A DNA stretch of 64,000 nt from DAOUKH01 sp964291475 (GTDB lineage: Bacteria; Chloroflexota; Dehalococcoidia; SHYB01). The position numbers and the translations under genes are program-made. Of this stretch, positions 24,378-33,079 are shown one piece after another. The notes under the pieces were generated by a model. That model saw only the letters and a program-made list of their open reading frames with translations. It was not told the origin of the DNA and did no database searches. Location of the stretch: the NCBI GenBank assembly GCA_964291475.2, contig OZ220076.1:208646-272645 (forward strand), in the 5' to 3' direction. Position 1 is the stretch's first letter. Every line of letters begins with the position of its first letter.

Positions 24378-24827
24378 CTACTCGATGATCCAGGCGTCGG
24401 GGGCGCGGGTATAGGCGAGCAACTCGTCGGCGGTGAAGAAGTTGGCGAGCTCCCGGGCCGCCGATTCGGGGCCGTCGGAGCCATGGACGAGGTTGCGCCC
24501 GACGTCGATCCCGAAGTCGCCGCGGATGCTGCCCGGGGGCGACTGCGCGGGGTCCGTCCTGCCCATGGTCTTGCGGGTGATCTCGATGGCACGGGGGCCT
24601 TCAAGCGCCATCGCCACGATGGGCCCGGATGTGATGAATTCGATCAGGCCGGGGAAGAAGGGCTTGCCGTCGTGCTCGGCGTAGTGGGTGCGGGCGAGCG
24701 CGTCGCTGACCTTCATCAGTTTCATGGCGGCGATGCGGAGGCCGGTTTTCTCCAGCCGGGCCACGATCTCGCCGACTAAGCCGCGCTGCACGGCGTCGGG
24801 CTTCAGTAACACCAGGGTGCGTTCGCT
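24378..24827 (-). CDS. ndk: Nucleoside diphosphate kinase
   Basis: Transfers the gamma-phosphate of ATP to other nucleoside diphosphates through a phosphohistidine. The 149 residues begin at a TTG (MSERTLVLLKPDAVQRG) with GGAGG five bases upstream. The longer frame from 24842 simply includes that Shine-Dalgarno. Landmarks are VLLKPDAVQRGLVGEIV, HYAEHDGKPFFPGLIEFITS, PGSIRGDFG and the active-site His in RNLVHGSDGPESA. Length is typical. It follows tsaB by 36 bp on the same strand. Confidence 0.95.
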   Translation of the reverse strand, partial: SERTLVLLKPDAVQRGLVGEIVARLEKTGLRIAAMKLMKVSDALARTHYAEHDGKPFFPGLIEFITSGPIVAMALEGPRAIEITRKTMGRTDPAQSPPGSIRGDFGIDVGRNLVHGSDGPESAARELANFFTADELLAYTRAPDAWIIE

Positions 24828-24863
24828 CAACGGGGCCTCCAATCGGTCGCTACAGGATGACGG

Positions 24864-25577
24864 CTATTCTTGTGATTTTGGACCGCGCCGCGCAGCCTTG
24901 GCGGGGTTGGGGGTCGAGATGGCGGGGGGCCGCGCGTAGATCGGGGCCGCGCTGGCGTCGCCGATCTCCTCACCGACCTGCAAGCGCTCCCAGCCCAGCA
25001 CGCAGAGAACGGAGGGCCGCCGCCACCCCTCGGCAGGGCCGGGGAACCGCGCCCGTTCACCAAGCGCTTCGGCGAGTTGCTCTCGAATTGCAGCCAGATG
25101 CTGGCCGCAGAACAACGTCGCCTCGGTGGTTTCCGCGATCAACGCGTCGGGTGTCAGCAGCGCCGGAGGCGCGGCCTCGGCCACACCGTCATCGGTGGTC
25201 ACGAAGTTCCCCACGGAGAGCTCGCCGCGGCCGGCGTCCATGATGGGGCGGATGGGGAGTCCGCGCCCGGCGAAGGGGGCGGCTTCGATCCACATGGTGC
25301 CCACGCCTACGAGCGTGGCGCCCGAGCCCAGAGCGATACCTTTGGCTGCGCTAATGCCCACCCGGACGGCGGTGAAGCCGCCGGGGCCGGTGGCGACGAA
25401 GATGGCCTCAAGGTCGGAGACCGACACCTCATTCCTTTCGAGCAAGGCCGCGACCCCCGGCATAAGCTCGACGGTGTGGTTGCGGCCCGCGTTCCAGATG
25501 CGCTCCTCGACCATCACCCCTCGCTTCGATAGGGCGATGCCGGCGACCTCCGTCGACGTGTCGATGGCGAGTTCCAT
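24864..25577 (-). CDS. tsaB: tRNA t6A synthesis protein TsaB
   Basis: ASKHA-fold partner of TsaD in making N6-threonylcarbamoyladenosine at position 37 of ANN-decoding tRNAs. The 237-residue protein starts MELAIDTSTEVAGIALSKRG and has NHTVELMPGVAALLER and the signature FVATGPGGFTAVRVGISAAK followed by GIALG. It overlaps nothing but sits 2 bp after tsaE, and the tsaE-tsaB pairing is widespread. TsaD and TsaC are not in the window. Confidence 0.93.
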   Translation of the reverse strand: MELAIDTSTEVAGIALSKRGVMVEERIWNAGRNHTVELMPGVAALLERNEVSVSDLEAIFVATGPGGFTAVRVGISAAKGIALGSGATLVGVGTMWIEAAPFAGRGLPIRPIMDAGRGELSVGNFVTTDDGVAEAAPPALLTPDALIAETTEATLFCGQHLAAIREQLAEALGERARFPGPAEGWRRPSVLCVLGWERLQVGEEIGDASAAPIYARPPAISTPNPAKAARRGPKSQE

Positions 25578-25579
25578 GG

Positions 25580-26044
25580 CTAGCCGGCCCTCCTCACAGG
25601 GGTTGGTTCGACGGCGGCGAGCAGTGCCTCGTGCCGCTCGCCCTCCGCCTCGAAGACAAGCGTCCGCTCATCGCCGCCGAGGTCGGTCAACTCGACGGTC
25701 ATGCAATCAGGGGGGTAGACACCGGAGGCCCGGTCGGCCCACTCGACGACGCCAACGAGGTCGCCCGCGCCGAACTCGTCGAGGCCCAGGTCACGGGTGT
25801 CCTCGGCCCCGTCAATGCGATAGAGATCGACGTGGCGCATACGCAGGCGGCCGGTGTACTCGGCGGCGAGCACGAACGTGGGGCTGTGGACGTAGCCCTC
25901 GACGCCGAGGCCGCGGGCGAGCCCCTGGGCGAAGCAGGTCTTGCCGGCGCCCAAGTCGCCGACCAGGAGGACGACCTCACCGCCGCGGCACCGCGCACCG
26001 ACAGCTTCGGCGACGGCCTGCGTCGCGGCGGCCGACTGGGTCAT
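25580..26044 (-). CDS. tsaE: tRNA t6A synthesis ATPase TsaE
   Basis: P-loop ATPase needed for the TsaBDE cycle of t6A formation. It has 154 residues from the ATG at 26044, chosen because GGAAGG lies five bases upstream; the frame opens at 26065. Motifs are VVLLVGDLGAGKTCFAQGLA (Walker A near residue 31), VHSPTFVLAAEY, RMRHVDLYRIDG and VGVVEWADRA. A TATAAT on the reverse strand at 26077-26072 may be its -10 element, although no matching -35 is seen. It is first in the tsaE-tsaB-ndk group. Confidence 0.93.
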   Translation of the reverse strand: MTQSAAATQAVAEAVGARCRGGEVVLLVGDLGAGKTCFAQGLARGLGVEGYVHSPTFVLAAEYTGRLRMRHVDLYRIDGAEDTRDLGLDEFGAGDLVGVVEWADRASGVYPPDCMTVELTDLGGDERTLVFEAEGERHEALLAAVEPTPVRRAG

Positions 26045-26116
26045 GACATCCTTCCGAAGCATCACGTTGCGATTATAGAGGCTTCTCGGCCCAACGAGTA
26101 ACCGGTGTGCGTCTCC

Positions 26117-26144
26117 TTGACACCCCTAAGCCCGCTTCTATACT
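26117..26144 (+). promoter_or_regulatory. Strong sigma-70-type promoter for the ADP-forming acyl-CoA synthetase genes
   Basis: Consensus TTGACA (26117-26122), a 16-bp spacer and TATACT (26139-26144). It lies about 35 bp upstream of the ATG at 26181 and is among the best -35/-10 pairs in the window. Confidence 0.7.
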
Positions 26145-26180
26145 AGGCGCGGCACTCAACGGAAAAGGAAGGCCCCGCCC

Positions 26181-26879
26181 ATGTCTGGGAACGCCATCGT
26201 CGAAGCCGCCCGCAAAGAGGGGCGCACCCTGCTCACCGAAGTCGAGGCGAAGCAGGTGCTGAAGGATGCGGGCCTCGACGTGACTGACACGCGCCTGGCG
26301 AGGGACAAGGCGGAGGCAGTGGCGCTCGCCGGGCAGCTTGGCTATCCGGTCGTCCTAAAGATCGTGTCGCCCGACATCGTGCACAAGAGCGACGTGGGCG
26401 GCGTGAAGCTGGGACTCGCCGACGCGGACGCGGTGGGCGCGGCCTACGACGAGATCGTCGCCGCGGCCAAAGCGGCCGTTCCCTCGGCCAACGTCCATGG
26501 CGTTTCCGTGCAGGCGATGGCCGCACCCGGGACTGAGATCATCCTCGGCATGTCCAAGGACCCGCAGTTCGGCCCCGTGCTCATGTTCGGGCTCGGGGGC
26601 GTGCTCGTCGAGGTGCTGAAGGACGTAGCCTTCCGCATCGTGCCGCTCACCGAGCGCGACGCGAAGCAGATGGTGCGCGAGATCAAGGGGTTCCCCGTGC
26701 TCGAAGGCTACCGGGGCCAGGACCCGGCCGATCTCGCCGGGATCGAGTCGGCGCTTCTGAAGCTGTCCGAGTACGTCGAGGAGCACGAGGAGATCAAGGA
26801 GCTCGACCTGAACCCGGTCTTCGCCTACAAGGACGGCCTCGCCGCCGTCGACGCCCGCATCGTCCTCGAAGACGCCTAG
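26181..26879 (+). CDS. ADP-forming acyl-CoA synthetase, beta (ATP-grasp) subunit
   Basis: ATP-grasp_5 subunit of an NDP-forming acyl-CoA synthetase, which interconverts acyl-CoA, ADP and phosphate with acid, CoA and ATP. The product is 232 residues: TEVEAKQVLKDAGLDVTDTR at the N-terminus, GYPVVLKIVSPDIVHKSDVG near residue 55, VHGVSVQAMAAPGTEIILGM, the FGPVLMFGLGGVLVEVLKDV segment and ELDLNPVFAY near the end. GGAAGG precedes the ATG. The alpha subunit follows after 38 bp. In many bacteria the two are fused alpha-beta; here they are separate and in beta-alpha order. The acid used is unknown. Confidence 0.9.
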   Translation: MSGNAIVEAARKEGRTLLTEVEAKQVLKDAGLDVTDTRLARDKAEAVALAGQLGYPVVLKIVSPDIVHKSDVGGVKLGLADADAVGAAYDEIVAAAKAAVPSANVHGVSVQAMAAPGTEIILGMSKDPQFGPVLMFGLGGVLVEVLKDVAFRIVPLTERDAKQMVREIKGFPVLEGYRGQDPADLAGIESALLKLSEYVEEHEEIKELDLNPVFAYKDGLAAVDARIVLEDA

Positions 26880-26917
26880 GTCCACCTCCCGGCCCGGCTC
26901 CCCGCGGCACGACCGTC

Positions 26918-28333
26918 ATGCCCATCGACCGCCAGCGCTTCGACCGCTTCTTCAACCCCAAGACCGTGGTGGTCGTCGGCGCGAAGAAGGCGACGAACTA
27001 CAGCTGGCTGCGGAACATGCTGACGGTGAAGGGGAAGCTGTACTCGGTGCAGTTGGACGAAAACGAGATCCCAGGCATCCAGGACCTCGGCGTCACCAAC
27101 TACAAGAGCATGGCGGAGATTCCGGAGCCGATCGACTACGTGCTCGTGGCGGTGCCGCGGAACGTGACGCCGATCATCTTGGCGGACGCGATCAAGGCGA
27201 ACGCGGGCGGGGTCGCGATGTTCACCTCCGGCTTCGCGGAGACGGATGACGACGGCCGCGCGCTCCAAGAGCGCGTGCGCGGGATGGCGCTCGAGGCGGG
27301 CATGCCGCTCATCGGCCCCAACTGCATGGGCATCTTCAACCCCGTAGCCGGCGTCCGCCAGAACGACGACCAGTACCACGGGGAGAGCGGCCCCGTCGGG
27401 TTCATCGGCCAGAGCGGGACGCATACAGTCTACACGTCGACGACGCTCAACGTGGTGCACGGCATCAAGCTCGCAAAGTCGGTCAGCTTCGGGAATGCCG
27501 CGGTGCTGGAAGCGGCGGACTACCTCGACTATTTCGCCGACGACCCCGCGATCGAGATCATCGGGATGTACATCGAGGGGGTGAAGGACGGGCGGCGCTT
27601 CGTGCGCTCGCTGCGAGAGGCCGCGGCGAAGAAGCCGGTGCTGATCTGGAAGGGCGGGCAGACGGAGCAGGGAGCACGGGCCGCGGCGTCGCACACGGCG
27701 TCGCTGGCGGCGCCGCAGGCCATCTGGGACACCATGATCAAACAGGCGGGCGCGATCCGGGTGGACAGCCTCGACGAGCTGGTCGACACCACCGCCGCCC
27801 TGGTTCGGCTGGGGGAAGTCCAGGGCGACAACGGCGGGCTGATGTGCATGACCGGCGGCGAGTCCGTCGTCATCACCGACGCGTTCGGGAAGCAGGGGCT
27901 CAACGTCCCCCGGCTCACGCAGAAGAGCTACGACGAGTTCGCCACGTTCTTCAACGTGATCGGCGGCAGCTATCAGAACCCACTGGACATCTCATACAAC
28001 TTCGGCTCGCCCGACGGCTTGCGACGGCTGCTGCGGATCATGAACGACGACGACAACGTCGACTTCGTGGGGCTGGAGATGTTCGTGTCGACGATGCGGA
28101 TGACCTCCGAGAAGAAGAACGAGACCTTCCACGAGGCCATCGCGGAGCACGCCGCCGCGCCGTCGTCGAAGCCCTTCTTCACGCTGGTGACGGCGACTTC
28201 GGCAGAGCGGGAGGCGGTCGACCTTCGCCAGCAACTGACCGAGAAGGGCATCCTGGCCTTCCCATCGTTCCAGCGCGCCGCCGTGGCGTATCGGAAGGTG
28301 CTGGACTACTGGCAGGGCAAGCGGGCCGCCTGA
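26918..28333 (+). CDS. ADP-forming acyl-CoA synthetase, alpha (CoA-binding) subunit
   Basis: CoA-binding and succinyl-CoA-ligase-like subunit, 471 residues. It has an N-terminal CoA_binding_2 domain (FDRFFNPKTVVVVGAKKATN), GMPLIGPNCMGIFNP, a modified FIGQSGTHTVYTSTTL loop where many homologues have GQSGG, and the probable phosphohistidine in ASHTASLA near residue 252. The C-terminal third (NPLDISYNFGSPDGLRRLLR) is the usual second ligase domain. It is cotranscribed with the beta subunit. The variation in the glycine loop suggests a divergent substrate. It converges on the enoyl-CoA hydratase gene with a 7-bp gap. Confidence 0.88.
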   Translation: MPIDRQRFDRFFNPKTVVVVGAKKATNYSWLRNMLTVKGKLYSVQLDENEIPGIQDLGVTNYKSMAEIPEPIDYVLVAVPRNVTPIILADAIKANAGGVAMFTSGFAETDDDGRALQERVRGMALEAGMPLIGPNCMGIFNPVAGVRQNDDQYHGESGPVGFIGQSGTHTVYTSTTLNVVHGIKLAKSVSFGNAAVLEAADYLDYFADDPAIEIIGMYIEGVKDGRRFVRSLREAAAKKPVLIWKGGQTEQGARAAASHTASLAAPQAIWDTMIKQAGAIRVDSLDELVDTTAALVRLGEVQGDNGGLMCMTGGESVVITDAFGKQGLNVPRLTQKSYDEFATFFNVIGGSYQNPLDISYNFGSPDGLRRLLRIMNDDDNVDFVGLEMFVSTMRMTSEKKNETFHEAIAEHAAAPSSKPFFTLVTATSAEREAVDLRQQLTEKGILAFPSFQRAAVAYRKVLDYWQGKRAA

Positions 28334-28340
28334 AGCGACG

Positions 28341-29105
28341 CTAGCTCCCCTTGAACACCGGGGCGCGACGCTCCAGGAACGCCCGCTTCGCCTCGACCGC
28401 GTCGTCGGTCTTGCGCAGGATGGCGGTGCGGGTCTGCTCGAAGCGGTAGCCGTTCTTAAGGTCCATCCACTCGATCATGTTCAGGCCCTCTTTGGCGAGC
28501 CTGACGCCCATCGGCATCTTCGCGGCGATGATGCGCGCCTCTTCCATCGCGGCGTCCATGAGCTGGTCGGAGGGCACGACCTTGTGCACCGCGCCGAGGC
28601 GGTAGGCCTCGGCGGCGGGGAGGCGGTCGGCGGTGTAGTGCAAGCGGCGGGTGACACCCTGCGGGAAGAGCCGACCCAGGTGGCGGGCGCCGCCCATGAG
28701 GCCGACGTCGATCTCGGGAAGCGCGAAGTTGGCGTTCTCCGAGGCAATGAGGTAGTCGCAGGAGGCGGCGAGCGCGAGCCCGGCTCCCAGAGCCGGGCCG
28801 TTGATGGCCCCGATGACGGGGATGGGGCACTCGTAGATCGAGTTGAACGCCTCGCGGGCGCGACGCCCGTGGTCTTCGGGAAAGCGGGTGTCGCCGTCGA
28901 GGCGGGCCCGGATGTCGGCGCCGGCGCAGAAGGCCCGCTGCCCCGCTCCCGTGAAGATCGCCACCACCGCCTCGTCCTGCTCGTGCAGGCTGTCGAACGT
29001 CTCGTAGATCTGGACCTGCCCCTCGGCCGAGAGGGCGTTCACCGGCGGGTTGTCCAGGGTCACGATCGCGATGCGGTCCCGAATCTCAAGCTTCACGAGC
29101 GACAC
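28341..29105 (-). CDS. Enoyl-CoA hydratase/isomerase family protein
   Basis: Crotonase-fold enzyme of 254 residues. The start is the GTG at 29105 (VSLVKLEIRDRIAIVTLDNP), placed six bases after AAGGAGG; the frame opens slightly earlier at 29126. Oxyanion-hole segments are AFCAGADI and GPALGAGLALAASCD. The catalytic region reads ALPEIDVGLMGGARHLGRLF, with the second hydratase Glu position occupied by Gly or Met, so the reaction may be isomerase- or hydrolase-like rather than simple hydration. It has its own promoter upstream. Confidence 0.88.
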   Translation of the reverse strand: MSLVKLEIRDRIAIVTLDNPPVNALSAEGQVQIYETFDSLHEQDEAVVAIFTGAGQRAFCAGADIRARLDGDTRFPEDHGRRAREAFNSIYECPIPVIGAINGPALGAGLALAASCDYLIASENANFALPEIDVGLMGGARHLGRLFPQGVTRRLHYTADRLPAAEAYRLGAVHKVVPSDQLMDAAMEEARIIAAKMPMGVRLAKEGLNMIEWMDLKNGYRFEQTRTAILRKTDDAVEAKRAFLERRAPVFKGS

Positions 29106-29155
29106 GGGCTGCCTCCTTGCGCACACGAGGGCGCCTACGAACGGGGTCGCGGACG

Positions 29156-29185
29156 ATTATAGAAGCGGGGCGCGCGCGTCGACAA
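29156..29185 (-). promoter_or_regulatory. Putative sigma-70-type promoter for the enoyl-CoA hydratase gene
   Basis: On the reverse strand TTGTCG (29185-29180), an 18-bp spacer and a perfect TATAAT (29161-29156), about 50 bp upstream of the GTG at 29105. It lies in the 95-bp gap after the ABC permease gene. Confidence 0.6.
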
Positions 29186-29200
29186 TTCGGGCGGCTAGGG

Positions 29201-30094
29201 CTAGAGGCCGCGGCGGCTTGGGTCGAGCTCGTCGCGCAGCGCGTCGCCGAGCACGTTGACGCAAAAGACCGCCAGGGTGATGAATGCGCCGGGGAAGAAG
29301 GCGAGCCAGGGGTTTTCCGTCAAGGACTGGAGGCCCGCCAAGCTGAGCATGTTGCCCCAGGTAGGGTCGGGCGGCTCAACTCCGAGTCCCAGGAAGCTCA
29401 GGGCCGCCTCGGCAAGGATGTTGCCCCCCACCGCGATCGAGGCCATGACCAGGACCGGCGCGGCGATATTGGGCAGAACGTGCATGATGATGATCCTGGC
29501 GTCGCTACATCCGACCGCGCGGGCCGACTCGATGTACTGGTTTGCCATGACGGAGATGGTCGAGCCCCGGATTACGCGGGAGGCGGGCGGGGCGCCGATC
29601 ACGCCGAGGACGATCACGACATTGAGCAGGCTCTTGCCGAGCAAGAAGACGGCCATGAGCAGCACAATCATGGTCGGCAGGCTCATGAACGCGTCGACGA
29701 CTCTTTGAATTAGCATGTCCGTCGAGCCTCGGAAATAACCCGAGACCACGCCCACGAGCGTGGCAAAGAAGACGGTGATTGCCGCTCCGCCGAGGCCGAC
29801 GATAATCGACACGCGTGTGCCGTAGACGATGCGGCTGAACACGTCGCGTCCGAATTGGTCGGTACCGAAGAGATGCGACCACGAAGGACCTTGCAGCCGC
29901 GCGGGGACATCGATCGCCAACGGGTCGTGCGTGGCTATCAAGGAAGCGAAGACCGCAAGCACTACCAAGACTACAAGGGAGCCCGCGCCGACGGCGCCCA
30001 GCGGCTTCCTCCGGGAGAAAATAGCCAACTGTTCTCCCCAGCGGGAAAGCAGGCCACGCCCTCCATGCAGCGCCGATGCCGTTTGCTGCGCCAT
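29201..30094 (-). CDS. Oligopeptide-type ABC transporter permease (DppC/OppC-like)
   Basis: Inner-membrane permease of a peptide/nickel-type importer, 297 residues from the ATG at 30094 (MAQQTASALHGGRGLLSRWG). The first membrane span is AVGAGSLVVLVVLAVFASLI, then the OppC_N-typical HDPLAIDVPARLQGPSWSHL and FGTDQFGRDVFSRIVYGTR. The ATPase-contact EAA loop is ESARAVGCSDARIIIMHVLP. Five to six spans are visible. It starts 2 bp after the DppB-like gene. No ATPase (DppD/DppF) gene follows, so the energising subunits must be elsewhere. Confidence 0.92.
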   Translation of the reverse strand: MAQQTASALHGGRGLLSRWGEQLAIFSRRKPLGAVGAGSLVVLVVLAVFASLIATHDPLAIDVPARLQGPSWSHLFGTDQFGRDVFSRIVYGTRVSIIVGLGGAAITVFFATLVGVVSGYFRGSTDMLIQRVVDAFMSLPTMIVLLMAVFLLGKSLLNVVIVLGVIGAPPASRVIRGSTISVMANQYIESARAVGCSDARIIIMHVLPNIAAPVLVMASIAVGGNILAEAALSFLGLGVEPPDPTWGNMLSLAGLQSLTENPWLAFFPGAFITLAVFCVNVLGDALRDELDPSRRGL

Positions 30095-30096
30095 TC

Positions 30097-31041
30097 CTAG
30101 CCCAACCGAATCCTGGGGTCGAGGACGCCGTAGGTGATGTCGATGAGCAGGTTGATGGCGAGCACGAAGGCCGCAAGGAAGACGGTCACGCCCTGCACAA
30201 CCTGAAAGTCCTTGAACAGGACGGCGTCGAACATCATCGCGCCGACGCCCGGGATACTGAAGATGGTCTCGATCACGACCGACCCCCCGACGAGCCACCC
30301 CGCCTGCGCGCCGATGATCGTGATGATCGGGATCAAGACGTTTCTCAGGGCATGCCTGACGAGGATCTGGGCCTCGCGCAGCCCCTTGGCGCGGGCGGTG
30401 CGGATGTAGTCGGACGTGAGCACCTCCAACATCATGGCGCGGGTCATGCGCAGCGTGATGCCGACCAGATAGAAGCCCAAGAGGATGCCGGGGAGGAGGA
30501 AGAAGGTGAAGTGCGACCAGGGGTCGATGCCCCAAGGAATGAAGCGGAGGGGCGGGCCGATCCCCCAGAGGTTGGCGGGCACGGTAATCGCCAGAATCGC
30601 CAGCCAGAAGCTGGGGATCGATAGGGCGAGCACCGCGGCTCCACGGAAGGTGTAGTCGGGCGGACGGTCGGCCTTGACGGCCGAAAGGATGCCGATGGGT
30701 ATGCCCACAACCAAGGCGGTGAGGATCGCGAGCGCGGCCAGTTTCAGGGTGTTGGGCAGCCGATTCCGGATCTCGCTGCCCACCCGGAACTCATGGAGGT
30801 CGGACTTGCCGAGGTCGCCGCGGACGAAGTCCGAAATCCAGAAGCCGTACTGCACCGGCAGGGAGCGGTGGAGGTTGAGCTCGCGGCGGAGCTCTTCGGC
30901 CTGTGAAGGCGATATCTCCCTGGTGAGGGCGATGACCTCCGGCTCGCCGGGGCTGAGCCGCATGAAGGCGAAGACGATGATCGTAACCAGCAGAAAGACC
31001 GGTATCGCGATCAGCAGTCGTCTGGCTATGTAGCGCCCCAT
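30097..31041 (-). CDS. Oligopeptide-type ABC transporter permease (DppB/OppB-like)
   Basis: Second permease subunit, 314 residues from the ATG at 31041 (a GTG two codons upstream is possible). Features are an N-terminal span IARRLLIAIPVFLLVTIIVF, the periplasmic LREEL-like ELRRELNLHRSLPVQYGFW, GDLGKS, NRLPNTLKLAALAILTALVV, the EAA loop TARAKGLREAQILVRHALRN and VIETIFSIPGVGAMMFDAVL. Six spans are visible. No clear Shine-Dalgarno precedes it, and a strong stem-loop separates it from the substrate-binding protein gene, so its level may be lower than that of the binding protein. Confidence 0.92.
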   Translation of the reverse strand: MGRYIARRLLIAIPVFLLVTIIVFAFMRLSPGEPEVIALTREISPSQAEELRRELNLHRSLPVQYGFWISDFVRGDLGKSDLHEFRVGSEIRNRLPNTLKLAALAILTALVVGIPIGILSAVKADRPPDYTFRGAAVLALSIPSFWLAILAITVPANLWGIGPPLRFIPWGIDPWSHFTFFLLPGILLGFYLVGITLRMTRAMMLEVLTSDYIRTARAKGLREAQILVRHALRNVLIPIITIIGAQAGWLVGGSVVIETIFSIPGVGAMMFDAVLFKDFQVVQGVTVFLAAFVLAINLLIDITYGVLDPRIRLG

Positions 31042-31052
31042 GCTCACAAGAG

Positions 31053-31090
31053 AAGGGGAGGCCGCTTCCTTGGAAGAACAGCCTCCCCTT
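31053..31090 (-). terminator. Intercistronic stem-loop between binding-protein and permease genes
   Basis: Perfect 10-bp arms AAGGGGAGGC (31053-31062) and GCCTCCCCTT (31081-31090) around an 18-nt loop that itself contains TTCC/GGAA. It lies 20 bp after the binding-protein stop. Only a mixed CTCTT follows on the reverse strand. It probably acts as a partial terminator or 3' stabiliser that lets the binding protein be made in excess, an arrangement well known in ABC importer operons. Confidence 0.65.
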
Positions 31091-31110
31091 CAGTCCCTTT
31101 CGCTTTCTTA

Positions 31111-32946
31111 CTACTGGTTCAGCCAGACGTCCTGGAACTGCGTGGCCCGGAAGTTGAAGGCTTCGGGCGGAGCGTGCCAGTCCATCACGTAGTCGAACGC
31201 CACGTAGAACCAGGTGTAGGACACCGTCATCGCCACGGGCATGATGTCGATGATCCGCTGCTGGATCTGGTCGAGCAGGGCGCGCCGCTCGTTCTCATCG
31301 AGCAAGGTCCGCTGCCGATCGATCATGGCGTCGAGATCAGGGTCATTGAGCAGGGACTGGTTCCTGGGGGCGTCGCTGCGGTAGTGCCGGTACAGCGCCG
31401 CGTCGGGGGTGTTCGACCCGGACTGCATGAAGACGGCGTCCGCGGCGTTGTCCCTGACGTAGCTGGCGAAGCGGTAGTTGTACGAGCTGTCCCGGACGAT
31501 GTCGATCTCGACCCCGAGGTCCGCTTCGAGCTGGGCCTCGATGACGGCCAAGGGCGGATCGTAATACCTCGGGTCGGTGTGGATGGTGAAGCTGAACCCA
31601 TCGGGGACGCCAGCCTCCGCCATCAGCGCCTTCGCCTGGGCGATCTCGCCGCGTTTGTCGATGGCGTTGCCGGGGAGCGTCCAGATCTTGTCGAGACCCC
31701 AGGTCAGGCCACCGGCATTGCCGAGGGGGCCCAGCGGAGCGGCCGCACTGTTGTAGACCGCGTCGGTGATCGCGCCTCTATTGATGGCGAGGTTGATCGC
31801 CTGGCGGAGCCGGATATCGTCGAACGGCGGCTGGGTGATGTTCATCCAGAGGCCCGCCGTGCCCCAGTTGTGGCCTTCGGTCGACGACGTATTCACGTTG
31901 TCGCGCGCCAGGTAGAACGTGACGTGGTTCGGATTCTGCAGCGCGGCCCAGTCCAACTGGCCGGTGCGCAGCAATGAGTTCCTAATCTCGGAATTGTCGT
32001 TCTGGAGGTAGGTCACGGCGTCGACGTAGGGGCGCCCTTCGATCCAGTAGCCGGGATTGCGCTCGAACCGGAGCTCGCCGCCCGTGGTCTGGAGCACTCT
32101 CGCCAGGAACGGCCCGGTGCCGATGATGCTCGAGGCGTCGCCGTAGCTGCCATCGATGGCTGCTTCAGGGGCCAGGACGACGGTCTGCTCGTGGGCGATG
32201 TTGCGGAGGATCTCCGCGTCGGACGAGGACATGGTGATCTGGACCGTGTCGTTGTCGATGGCTTCAACGCCCGTTACGAAGGGGAAGTTGTTGCGAATCC
32301 GCGCCTGCGGGTCGTCGCGGTCCGGGTCCATGATCCGGTCGAGGCTGTACACGACGTCCCCGATTGTCATCGCCCGTCCGTTCACCGGGGCCTCGTTCTG
32401 GAAGTTGACGCCGGAGCGAATGTCGAAGGTCAGCGTGTCGCCGGCGCTGGAGATGGTCCACTCGGTGGCGAGGTCGCCGACGATCGGACCGGAGGCTCCT
32501 TCCTGGCGGAGGAGCTTGTTGAAGACCATGGCCGAGACATCGCGGATGCCGGAGTTCAGGGTGTTCCGGTGCGGGTCGAGGCCCCGGTTGTTCGATCCGG
32601 CCACGCGGAGCGTTCCGCCTTGCACCGGCTCGGGCCCCGACGGCGTCGGGACGGCGGTGGGGAGTTGGAACGGGGTCGCCGTCGGTGGAAGGGTGATCGG
32701 CGTCGGCGTGTCGGGGATGGTCACCGGCGTCGGCGTGTTCGGGATGGTCTGCGGCGTCGGCGTGTCCGGGATGGTCTGCGGCGTCGGCGTATCGGGGATG
32801 GTCTGCGGCGTCGGGGTGTTGGGAATGGTCACCGCCGTCGGCGTATCGGGGATGTCAACGGGATCGGCTTCGCCTCCGCAGGACGCCACGACGAGCGCGA
32901 CCGTCATCAGTCCGGTAATGGCTAGGAGAAGCTTGCGGATTCTCAT
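31111..32946 (-). CDS. Extracellular solute-binding protein, family 5 (lipoprotein)
   Basis: Binding protein of a peptide/nickel-type ABC importer, 611 residues from the ATG at 32946 preceded by GGGAGGAA. The signal peptide RKLLLAITGLMTVALVV ends in the lipobox ASC (C23), so it is lipid-anchored outside the cytoplasmic membrane. Residues about 29-95 are a linker of nine-residue repeats (IPDTPTPQT type). The folded SBP_bac_5 domain begins near PVQGGTLRVAGSNNRGLDPH and includes LRQAINLAINRGAITDAVYN and a C-terminal VSYTWFYVAFDY. Ligand unknown. It heads the operon with the two permeases. Confidence 0.92.
   Translation of the reverse strand: MRIRKLLLAITGLMTVALVVASCGGEADPVDIPDTPTAVTIPNTPTPQTIPDTPTPQTIPDTPTPQTIPNTPTPVTIPDTPTPITLPPTATPFQLPTAVPTPSGPEPVQGGTLRVAGSNNRGLDPHRNTLNSGIRDVSAMVFNKLLRQEGASGPIVGDLATEWTISSAGDTLTFDIRSGVNFQNEAPVNGRAMTIGDVVYSLDRIMDPDRDDPQARIRNNFPFVTGVEAIDNDTVQITMSSSDAEILRNIAHEQTVVLAPEAAIDGSYGDASSIIGTGPFLARVLQTTGGELRFERNPGYWIEGRPYVDAVTYLQNDNSEIRNSLLRTGQLDWAALQNPNHVTFYLARDNVNTSSTEGHNWGTAGLWMNITQPPFDDIRLRQAINLAINRGAITDAVYNSAAAPLGPLGNAGGLTWGLDKIWTLPGNAIDKRGEIAQAKALMAEAGVPDGFSFTIHTDPRYYDPPLAVIEAQLEADLGVEIDIVRDSSYNYRFASYVRDNAADAVFMQSGSNTPDAALYRHYRSDAPRNQSLLNDPDLDAMIDRQRTLLDENERRALLDQIQQRIIDIMPVAMTVSYTWFYVAFDYVMDWHAPPEAFNFRATQFQDVWLNQ
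32692..32854. repeat. 27-bp tandem repeats encoding the lipoprotein linker
   Basis: About six units of 27 bp (for example GATGGTCTGCGGCGTCGGCG plus seven bases, forward strand), each encoding nine residues of the type TIP(D/N)TPTPQ. Adjacent units at 32748-32829 are almost identical, so copy number may vary by slippage. This is a minisatellite inside the solute-binding protein gene. Confidence 0.8.
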
Positions 32947-33079
32947 TCGGATTCCTCCCTCACGTTGAATGCCGCGTACCCACAACTCCGCTATGCATAC
33001 GTCACAAATATATCGGGCAGCGAAGGATGCCGGAGTCTAGCACAAAAGACGACGCGGCTACAAACCAGAGACGGAGGGG

